Assembly: GCA_964387205.1 (NCBI GenBank)
Contig: CAYLVY010000118.1
Span: 1-11,718, forward strand
From: CAIVAT01 sp964387205
GTDB taxonomy: Bacteria; Bacteroidota; Bacteroidia; Bacteroidales; FEN-979
Direction: 5' to 3'
Length of the DNA stretch: 11,718 nt
Of the stretch, positions 6,740 to 11,718 are shown piece by piece. The notes beneath the pieces are model-generated. The model was not told the origin of the DNA. It worked only from the letters and a program-made list of their open reading frames with translations, and made no database searches. A program made the position numbers and the translations under genes. Position 1 is the stretch's first letter. Every line of letters starts with the position of its first letter.

Positions 6740-7666
6740 TCAGTTTTTACCGCTTCTTGGATGATACTGCAGGATGGTACTGCGGAGATAATCCCGGTCG
6801 AGATGGGTGTAGATCTCGGTGGTGGTAATCGATTCATGACCAAGCATCTCCTGAACCGCCCGCAAATCTGCCCCTCCTTCAACAAGGTGCGTGGCAAAGG
6901 AGTGTCGGAAGGTATGTGGACTGATATTTTTCCGGATACCTGCGGCTGCAGCAAGGTCTTTGATAATCATAAAAATCATGACACGCGACAGTTTTCCTCC
7001 GCGACGGTTGAGAAAAACTATATCCTCGCTTCCCCTTTTGACCAATAATTGTTTCCGGTGATGATCCAAATAAAATGTGATCTCATGCATCGCGGTCCGG
7101 CCAATGGGAATCAGCCGATCTTTATCCCCTTTACCGGTAATACGGATAAAGCCTTCACGGAAATGAAGCCCTGAAACCCTGAGGCCAACCAGTTCAGATA
7201 CACGCAATCCGCACCCATACATTGTTTCAAGGATGGCCCGGTTGCGGTAACCTTCAGGGGTGCTGAGGTCGATGGAAGCAATCATGCGTTCAATCTCTCC
7301 GACGTCGAGAACGACAGGCAACTTCCTGCCTAAACGCGGAAGATCCAGTAAGGCGGCAGGATTGACCGAAACCTCATTTTCCATGAGCAGGTAACGGTAA
7401 AAGGTCCGGATACCCGAGATAATCCTGGCCTGCGACCTTTCACTGATTCCCAACCGGGCCAGTGTAATGATGAAATCCTGAAGTTGACGGGTGGTTACCT
7501 CTTCAGGGGCGGTGTCGGCTGCAGCGGTTTGAAGATACTGGACAAGTTTTTCCACATCACGGATATAGGCCTCTAACGTATTGACTGACAATGAACGCTC
7601 CAGTTGGAGATACCCCCTGAACCCCTTCAATTTAACACCCCAACGAAATGAAATCTCTTCGATCAT
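6740..7666 (-). CDS. xerD: Tyrosine recombinase XerD-like (chromosome dimer resolution)
   Basis: A 308-residue tyrosine recombinase of normal Xer length. The N-terminal SAM-like core-binding domain occupies about residues 11-100. The catalytic domain carries the whole active set: Arg155 (GLRVSEL), Lys179 (TGKGDKDR), His251 and Arg254 (HTFRHSFATH), His277 (LGHES) and the nucleophile Tyr286 (EIYTHL). XerC and XerD act together at dif to resolve chromosome dimers at the FtsK-bearing septum. XerD is favoured over XerC by the GLRVSELVGL and GHESITTTEIYTHL sequences and by the C-terminal residues after Tyr, but the distinction is by eye. It is a single chromosomal-type gene with no integrase-style arm domain, no att-like repeats and no cargo, so a mobile-element integrase is unlikely. 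It is divergent from rpmG. Confidence 0.9.
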   Translation of the reverse strand: MIEEISFRWGVKLKGFRGYLQLERSLSVNTLEAYIRDVEKLVQYLQTAAADTAPEEVTTRQLQDFIITLARLGISERSQARIISGIRTFYRYLLMENEVSVNPAALLDLPRLGRKLPVVLDVGEIERMIASIDLSTPEGYRNRAILETMYGCGLRVSELVGLRVSGLHFREGFIRITGKGDKDRLIPIGRTAMHEITFYLDHHRKQLLVKRGSEDIVFLNRRGGKLSRVMIFMIIKDLAAAAGIRKNISPHTFRHSFATHLVEGGADLRAVQEMLGHESITTTEIYTHLDRDYLRSTILQYHPRSGKN

Positions 7667-7690
7667 CTACTAGGTCCGGTTTATATTGGT

Positions 7691-7698
7691 TAAAATTA
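7691..7698 (-). promoter_or_regulatory. Possible weak -7 element for xerD
   Basis: On the minus strand this reads TAATTTTA, one base off TAnnTTTG, and ends 24 bases before the xerD ATG. No -33 box is visible at the normal distance. It is the best candidate in the 122-base xerD-rpmG gap, but AT-rich sequence makes a chance match likely. Confidence 0.2.
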
Positions 7699-7728
7699 CC
7701 AAAAATGAGGGCTTTAAAATAAAATAGT

Positions 7729-7759
7729 TTTGTTAATTCGACAGAATGGTTTAATTTTG
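7729..7759 (+). promoter_or_regulatory. Promoter of the rpmG-DUF4295 ribosomal unit
   Basis: TTTG at 7729-7732 and TAATTTTG at 7752-7759 match both Bacteroidota promoter boxes exactly, with a 19-base spacer. Transcription would start near 7766. The short leader up to the ATG at 7789 is A-rich (around 7768-7778) and has no Shine-Dalgarno sequence, which fits highly expressed genes in this phylum. It is the best promoter in the window. Confidence 0.75.
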
Positions 7760-7788
7760 CAGTCCCGAAAAATAAAAGTATTGATACG

Positions 7789-7977
7789 ATGGCAAAGAAG
7801 AGCAAAGATCAGCGAATCCAGGTGATTTTGGAGTGTACAGAGCAAAAAACAAGCGGTGTTCCGGGGATTTCGCGCTACATCACTACCAAAAATAAAAAGA
7901 ACACACCGGAAAGAATTGAGCTGAAAAAGTTCAATCCTTACCTGAGGAAAAAAACCGTTCACAAGGAAATTAAATAA
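7789..7977 (+). CDS. rpmG: 50S ribosomal protein L33 (bL33), zinc-independent form
   Basis: A 62-residue protein with the bL33 signature: basic start MAKKSKD, ILECTE, then SRYITTKNKKNTPERIELKK and the end TVHKE. It lies near the E site of the large subunit. Zinc-binding versions have two Cys pairs; here only Cys16 remains, with Gln19, Asn49 and Leu52 at the other three positions, so this is the C-minus form that needs no zinc. It follows its own strong promoter and is 8 bases ahead of the DUF4295 gene. In many Bacteroidota rpmB (L28) precedes rpmG, but here the divergent xerD does. Confidence 0.96.
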   Translation: MAKKSKDQRIQVILECTEQKTSGVPGISRYITTKNKKNTPERIELKKFNPYLRKKTVHKEIK

Positions 7978-7985
7978 TCTGATAT

Positions 7986-8147
7986 ATGGCAAAGAAAGTA
8001 GTTGCTTCATTTAAAGCCAGTTCCGGTAAGGACTTTACCAAAGTCATCAAAATGGTAAGGTCATCTAAAACCGGTGCTTATGTCTTCAGGGAGACCATTG
8101 TTGCCAACGATATGGTCAAAGATTTTCTGGCAAACAAGGAAAACTAA
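7986..8147 (+). CDS. DUF4295 small basic protein (Bacteroidota-specific, probable ribosomal protein)
   Basis: A 53-residue, Lys-rich protein beginning MAKKVVASFK and ending FLANKEN, too short for many ORF callers. It matches the DUF4295 family, which in Bacteroidota sits directly after rpmG. The 8-base gap to rpmG and the shared promoter imply co-transcription. I recall that a Flavobacterium johnsoniae ribosome structure revealed a lineage-specific large-subunit protein named bL38, and this family is a likely match; I have not checked that link. Basic composition and context support a ribosomal role. The start is fixed by the MAKK N-terminus shared with neighbouring ribosomal proteins. A hairpin follows 16 bases after the stop. 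Confidence 0.92.
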   Translation: MAKKVVASFKASSGKDFTKVIKMVRSSKTGAYVFRETIVANDMVKDFLANKEN

Positions 8148-8163
8148 TTATTCCCATCATTAT

Positions 8164-8196
8164 AAAAAGCTTTTTTCTGCGGAAAAAGGCTTTTTT
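8164..8196 (+). terminator. Terminator-like hairpin between DUF4295 and ftsY
   Basis: The 5' arm at 8164-8177 pairs with the 3' arm at 8182-8195 over 14 bases, with one G-U wobble and a TGCG loop. The 3' arm ends in a T run (8191-8196). It has an intrinsic-terminator shape, although the stem is mostly A-T pairs with a small GC core and so only moderately stable. It would limit read-through from the strongly transcribed ribosomal genes into ftsY-rimO. No TAnnTTTG box was seen between it and the ftsY start. Confidence 0.7.
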
Positions 8197-8215
8197 CTTT
8201 ATACCCGGTTGATCA

Positions 8216-9166
8216 ATGGGACTATTCAGTATATTTTCCAGAGAGAAAAAAGAGCGTCTGGATCAGGGTTTGGAAAAAACCAAGACCAACATCTTCACGC
8301 GTATTTCCAAAGCAATTGCAGGTAAATCTACCGTGGATGACGAGGTTTTGGACAACCTCGAAGAGATCCTCGTTACCTCCGATGTGGGGGTAGAGACCAC
8401 CCTCCGGATCGTGCAGCGTATCCAGCAACGCGTTAGCAAGGACAAGTATTTGGGGACCAATGAACTCAACCGGATACTCAAGGAGGAGACCGCCGCATTG
8501 CTGCAGGAAAATAATATCCAGGATTTAACCGATTTTTCTCTTCCGCCGGATAAAAAGCCATACGTCATCCTTGTGGTGGGTGTCAACGGCGTAGGGAAAA
8601 CCACCACCATCGGGAAACTGGCTAATCAGTTCAAGAAATCAGGTAAATCGGTACTCATTGGTGCCTCCGATACCTTCAGAGCGGCAGCAGTGGATCAGCT
8701 TACCATATGGGCAGAAAGGGTGGGGGTTCCGATTATTACACAGGGGATGGGTGCCGATCCGGCCTCGGTCGCGTTTGATACCGTGAAATCCGCGGTGGCA
8801 CGAAATGCAGATGTGGTTATTATCGATACAGCAGGACGGCTCCACAATAAGATCAACCTGATGAACGAATTATCCAAAATCCGGAAAGTGATCCAGAAAG
8901 TAATCCCGGAAGCCCCCCACGAAGTACTTCTGATCCTGGATGCATCCACCGGACAAAATGCTTTCGAACAGGCCCGCCAGTTCACTGCAGCCACAGAAGT
9001 GAATGCCCTCGCCCTGACCAAGCTTGACGGAACCGCCAAGGGTGGTGTCGTGATCGGTATCTCCGATCAGTTCAGAATTCCTGTAAAATACATTGGAGTC
9101 GGGGAGGGTATAGATGATCTTCAGGTTTTTAACCGCACAGAATTTGTGGATAGTCTCTTCAATTAA
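8216..9166 (+). CDS. ftsY: Signal recognition particle receptor FtsY
   Basis: A 316-residue SRP receptor GTPase that docks the Ffh-ribosome complex at the inner membrane for co-translational insertion. The N domain spans about residues 15-100. The G domain has G1 GVNGVGKT (122-129), DTFRA (152-156), DTAGR (204-208), TKLD (268-271) and the closing GVGE (294-297), with the typical C-terminus DDLQVFNRTEFVDSLF. There is almost no acidic A domain: the protein opens with the amphipathic MGLFSIFSREKKE, which probably serves as membrane anchor, as in other short FtsY proteins. It follows the hairpin after DUF4295 and precedes rimO by 12 bases. The ATG at 8216 fits the MGLF start common in the family. 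Confidence 0.97.
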   Translation: MGLFSIFSREKKERLDQGLEKTKTNIFTRISKAIAGKSTVDDEVLDNLEEILVTSDVGVETTLRIVQRIQQRVSKDKYLGTNELNRILKEETAALLQENNIQDLTDFSLPPDKKPYVILVVGVNGVGKTTTIGKLANQFKKSGKSVLIGASDTFRAAAVDQLTIWAERVGVPIITQGMGADPASVAFDTVKSAVARNADVVIIDTAGRLHNKINLMNELSKIRKVIQKVIPEAPHEVLLILDASTGQNAFEQARQFTAATEVNALALTKLDGTAKGGVVIGISDQFRIPVKYIGVGEGIDDLQVFNRTEFVDSLFN

Positions 9167-9178
9167 TTTCATTTTCCA

Positions 9179-10489
9179 TTGAAAACAAAGGCAGGTAAAC
9201 ACCGGGTTGGTCTGGTGTCGCTGGGTTGCGCCAAAAACCTGGTCGATTCTGAGCATTTGCTCCGACAACTAAAGGCCAACCAAATTGAATTCATTCATGA
9301 CCCCGAGGGATGGAAAGGGGTGGAGACTGCCATCGTCAATACCTGCGGCTTTATCGGTGATGCCAAAAAAGAGTCGGTGGATACCATTCTTAAGATGGTT
9401 AATGCGAAAAAACACCGGCAATTGGGTCAGGTGTTCGTCATGGGATGTCTGTCGCAACGGTACCGGGAAGAACTCCGGCAGGAAATTCCTGAGGTGGACG
9501 ACTATTTCGGCGTTGATGAAATTCCATCAATCATATCAAGACTGGGAGGACAATTTCGGCACGATCTGGTGGGAGAGAGGCTTCGGACCTCGCCGGGACA
9601 TTTTGCTTATCTGAAGATCGCAGAAGGATGTGACCGCCACTGTTCTTTCTGTGCTATCCCGGCGATTCGCGGAAAGCACCGCAGCCGGCCCGTGGAGGAA
9701 ATCATCACCGAAGCTACCCGGATGGTCGGGGATGGAGTCCGTGAAATCAACCTGATATCTCAGGATACCACCTATTATGGCCTGGATATCTACCACAAAA
9801 GGCTCCTGCCCGAACTCATGGAATCGCTGGCCAGGATTGATAACCTCGCCTGGATCCGGCTGCATTACACCTTTCCCCACGGATTCCCCGAATCATTACT
9901 GGATGTGATCCGTGCCCATTCAAATATCTGTAAATACATCGATATTCCTCTTCAGCACATCAGCGACCGCATTCTCACTTCCATGCACCGCGGAATGGAT
10001 GGGGATGCCACCCGCAAGCTGATCGATAAAATCCGGCACGCTATCCCGGATGTCGCCATCCGTACCACCTTTATTACAGGCTATCCCGGTGAAACGACAC
10101 AGGAGTTCAGAGAGTTGCGTGATTTTATCGAAAAAACCAGATTCGACCGGGTAGGGGTTTTCCCATATTCACATGAGGAGGGTACTGATGCTTTCGGGTT
10201 GAAAGACAGCATCAGCCTATCAACCAAACTTAAAAGGACCGAAGAACTGATGGCCATTCAGGAACCCATCTCCCGTTCGCTCAACCAAGCAAGAATCGGA
10301 TCTGTTTACACAGTTGTCATTGACAGAAAAGAGGGAGAGTTTTTTGTTGGCCGGACGGAGTTTGATTCACCGGAAATCGATAATGAGGTGCTGATCACCC
10401 CCCATAACCACTTTCCTGAACCGGGTGAGTTTTGTCAGGTGAAAATTTCCGGAGCAGAAAGTTACGATCTGTTTGCCGAATTGATTTAA
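9179..10489 (+). CDS. rimO: Ribosomal protein S12 (Asp88/89) methylthiotransferase RimO
   Basis: A 436-residue radical SAM enzyme that adds a methylthio group to a conserved Asp of ribosomal protein S12. The N-terminal MTTase domain has the cluster cysteines Cys17 (SLGCAKN), Cys56 (NTCGF) and Cys90 (MGCLSQ). The radical SAM triad is Cys151, Cys155 and Cys158 in CDRHCSFC. A TRAM-like beta domain ends the protein (about residues 365-436). SLGCAKNLVDSE near the start separates RimO from the tRNA enzyme MiaB. The start is TTG at 9179: the in-frame stop of ftsY is only four codons upstream and no ATG or GTG lies between it and Gly11-Leu12, so a rare start codon is required. The gene sits in the same frame as ftsY, and UAA read-through would fuse them. 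No frame break is seen. Confidence 0.95.
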   Translation: MKTKAGKHRVGLVSLGCAKNLVDSEHLLRQLKANQIEFIHDPEGWKGVETAIVNTCGFIGDAKKESVDTILKMVNAKKHRQLGQVFVMGCLSQRYREELRQEIPEVDDYFGVDEIPSIISRLGGQFRHDLVGERLRTSPGHFAYLKIAEGCDRHCSFCAIPAIRGKHRSRPVEEIITEATRMVGDGVREINLISQDTTYYGLDIYHKRLLPELMESLARIDNLAWIRLHYTFPHGFPESLLDVIRAHSNICKYIDIPLQHISDRILTSMHRGMDGDATRKLIDKIRHAIPDVAIRTTFITGYPGETTQEFRELRDFIEKTRFDRVGVFPYSHEEGTDAFGLKDSISLSTKLKRTEELMAIQEPISRSLNQARIGSVYTVVIDRKEGEFFVGRTEFDSPEIDNEVLITPHNHFPEPGEFCQVKISGAESYDLFAELI

Positions 10490-10494
10490 TTTTG
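10487..10494 (+). promoter_or_regulatory. Possible -7 element for the MORN-repeat gene, overlapping the rimO stop
   Basis: TAATTTTG matches TAnnTTTG exactly and includes the rimO stop codon TAA. It would give a leader of about 12 bases before the ATG at 10513. No TTTG is present at a 19-base spacing; a TTTG at 10472-10475 is too close. The next genes could therefore have their own start of transcription or simply continue from rimO. Confidence 0.35.
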
Positions 10495-10512
10495 GAGTAA
10501 AATTCGGCCAAT

Positions 10513-11298
10513 ATGAAAAAAGTATTCATTATCAGTATTTTATCATTTTTTTTCTTGCAATTGCCCGTCTTTTCGCAGGAACCGGTCACCTCAGCCACCG
10601 GTGAAACGGCTGAAAACAAGAGCGATGCCAATGGTAATAAGATTGGCAAATGGATTGAAAAAGAGGGTGATATAACCTGGACAGGCCAATATCAGTCGAA
10701 CCTGAAGGAGGGAAACTGGGTCGCCTTCTACCCAAACCAGTTTCTTGCCAAAATGGTCACTTATCAGCATGGATTGAAGGAGGGTATCCTCATCCAGATG
10801 GACCGCAAGGGGAAAGTCACCCTGACTGAACATTACCGGAATGATAAACTTGATGGTGTGGCTATAAGTTATGGACAAAGCGCTGATGTACCGCTATCGG
10901 TGATCCATTATGCTGATGGCATGAAAAACGGGTTATTCCGTCAGTATTACGATAACGGAAAGATTCAGGAGGAGACTTGGTTCCGTGACAACCTGAAGCA
11001 TGGTCTGTCGCGATGGAATAATAAAACTGGTCAGCGGGTTGCCGAATATAATTACGAAAACGGCAATTTCAGCGGAATCCAGAAAACCTATTATGAAAAC
11101 GACTCCCTGCAGAGTGTGATGAATTACGTGAACAATGTCCTGACCGGAGAATCAAAGGAATACTATCGAAACGGCCAGATGAAGTTGTCCGGGCTTTATC
11201 GCGAAGGGTTGAAGGAGGGTAACTGGACCGAGTTCAACGAACTTGGAAAGATACAGCGTGTTATCAAATATAAGGCCGGTACCGAACAAAAAAAATAA
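10513..11298 (+). CDS. Secreted MORN-like (YwqK-type) repeat protein
   Basis: A 261-residue protein with a signal peptide (residues 1-21, VFS before Gln22), so it acts in the periplasm or outside. The rest is a run of beta-hairpin repeats of the MORN_2 type, with units such as LKEGNW, KNGLFRQYYDNGK and LTGESKEYYRNGQ. The turn glycines are at 45, 67, 91, 115, 140, 164, 188, 212 and 236, which is nine repeats at 22-25 spacing, mostly 24. Such repeats form an elongated curved sheet used in binding. Many homologues carry the automatic label 'toxin-antitoxin system YwqK family antitoxin', but nothing here supports a toxin. The function is unknown. It lies 23 bases after rimO and 4 bases before the thioesterase gene, so co-transcription with the latter is likely. 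Confidence 0.85.
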   Translation: MKKVFIISILSFFFLQLPVFSQEPVTSATGETAENKSDANGNKIGKWIEKEGDITWTGQYQSNLKEGNWVAFYPNQFLAKMVTYQHGLKEGILIQMDRKGKVTLTEHYRNDKLDGVAISYGQSADVPLSVIHYADGMKNGLFRQYYDNGKIQEETWFRDNLKHGLSRWNNKTGQRVAEYNYENGNFSGIQKTYYENDSLQSVMNYVNNVLTGESKEYYRNGQMKLSGLYREGLKEGNWTEFNELGKIQRVIKYKAGTEQKK

Positions 11299-11302
11299 CC
11301 GT

Positions 11303-11718
11303 ATGGCCAATATTCCGCAGGGAAGAAAACTCAACAACCCTTTTTCGAAACTGGAGGGTTATAACTGTTTCGGCTGTTCTCCGAACAATCCCATTGGCCT
11401 TCACCTTCACTTTTCTGAAGAGGGAGACGAAGTAGTGGCTACGTGGAACCCGGGAACTGATTACCAGGGCTTTTTCAATATTTTGCACGGAGGTATTCAG
11501 GCCACGCTGATGGATGAAATCGCAAGCTGGACTGTCTATATTAAAGCCAAAACCGCTGGTTTTACCTCCTCAGCCGAATTCCGTTATCTGAAAACGGTTG
11601 GCATAGATCATGGACCACTCGTCCTCAGGGCCAGACTATTGCAAATGCGGAGAAACCTGGCAGATATAGAGGTCAATCTCTTCAACCGCGATCAGGTTCT
11701 CTGCTCAAGAGGGAAACT
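11303..11718 (+). CDS. PaaI/hotdog-fold thioesterase family protein, C-terminus cut by the window end
   Basis: The frame runs from the ATG at 11303 through 138 complete codons to the window edge without a stop. It has the N-terminal pattern NPFSKLEGYNCFGCSPNNP, a CxxC element found in one Bacteroidota subgroup of PaaI-like proteins, and then the hotdog-fold signature LHGGIQATLMDEIASW (about residues 66-81), where the HGG and the Asp/Glu lie near the active site. Such enzymes hydrolyse acyl-CoA thioesters in the cytosol; the acyl group is unknown here. Only a few more residues are probably missing, since the family is about 150 long. It follows the MORN-like gene by 4 bases, which suggests one transcript without implying a shared function. 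Confidence 0.85.
   Translation, partial: MANIPQGRKLNNPFSKLEGYNCFGCSPNNPIGLHLHFSEEGDEVVATWNPGTDYQGFFNILHGGIQATLMDEIASWTVYIKAKTAGFTSSAEFRYLKTVGIDHGPLVLRARLLQMRRNLADIEVNLFNRDQVLCSRGK

Noticed and set aside
6517..6954. A 145-residue minus-strand ORF across the SDR-xerD junction
   Set aside because: Both real genes have complete motifs here; this frame has none and spans their convergent ends.
6680..7048. A 122-residue plus-strand ORF over the 3' end of xerD
   Set aside because: It is antisense to the recombinase catalytic region and has no recognisable domain.
6740..7666. xerD as the integrase of a mobile element
   Set aside because: The length and motifs are those of chromosomal Xer proteins, and there are no flanking repeats, tRNA gene or cargo genes.
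7667..7788. A dif or attachment site next to xerD
   Set aside because: The gap has AT-rich half-matches only; no 28-base site with two Xer-binding arms is seen. The gap is explained by promoters.
10513..11298. MORN-like protein as an antitoxin
   Set aside because: That label is a common automatic name; this protein has a signal peptide and no toxin-like neighbour.

Overview
The window reads as chromosomal DNA of a member of the Bacteroidota, probably Bacteroidales-like. Three things point there. The promoter-like sites match the lineage's TTTG / TAnnTTTG pattern, there are almost no Shine-Dalgarno sequences before the start codons, and several genes are lineage-typical: an HmuY-family surface lipoprotein beside a TonB-dependent receptor, the DUF4295 small protein after ribosomal protein L33, a DUF2892 membrane protein and a secreted C1B peptidase. 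There are no RNA genes, CRISPR arrays, insertion sequences or signs of recent insertion. Genes are packed tightly, with two ATGA start/stop overlaps and convergent gaps of 1, 4 and 7 bases.

Layout: (i) 2-2406, the 3' part of a heme-type TonB-dependent receptor overlapping by four bases an HmuY-family lipoprotein with a surface-export-like tail after the lipobox Cys; together they look like an outer-membrane heme capture and import pair. (ii) 2411-2617, a minus-strand DUF2892 two-helix membrane protein. (iii) 2786-3994, a secreted bleomycin-hydrolase-like cysteine peptidase with its own promoter. (iv) 5860-3996, a minus-strand two-gene unit of class III aminotransferase and leucyl/phenylalanyl-tRNA-protein transferase (aat), joined by an ATGA overlap. 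(v) 5938-6732, a short-chain dehydrogenase divergent from the aminotransferase; the two share a very compact, roughly palindromic double promoter. (vi) 7666-6740, a minus-strand XerD-like recombinase with all catalytic residues. (vii) 7729-10489, a translation and secretion cluster: a good promoter, rpmG, DUF4295, a terminator-like hairpin, ftsY, then rimO starting at TTG. (viii) 10513-11718, a secreted protein of nine regular MORN-like repeats and a truncated PaaI-type thioesterase.

Most of this is ordinary housekeeping content and I see no clear new system. The items most worth a second look are the dyad double promoter at 5882-5916, the HmuY protein with two similar blocks and a predicted surface-export signal, the aminotransferase-aat coupling, the regular nine-repeat MORN protein, and rpmG lacking rpmB upstream. 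Function calls rest on motifs read by eye; no database search was run.
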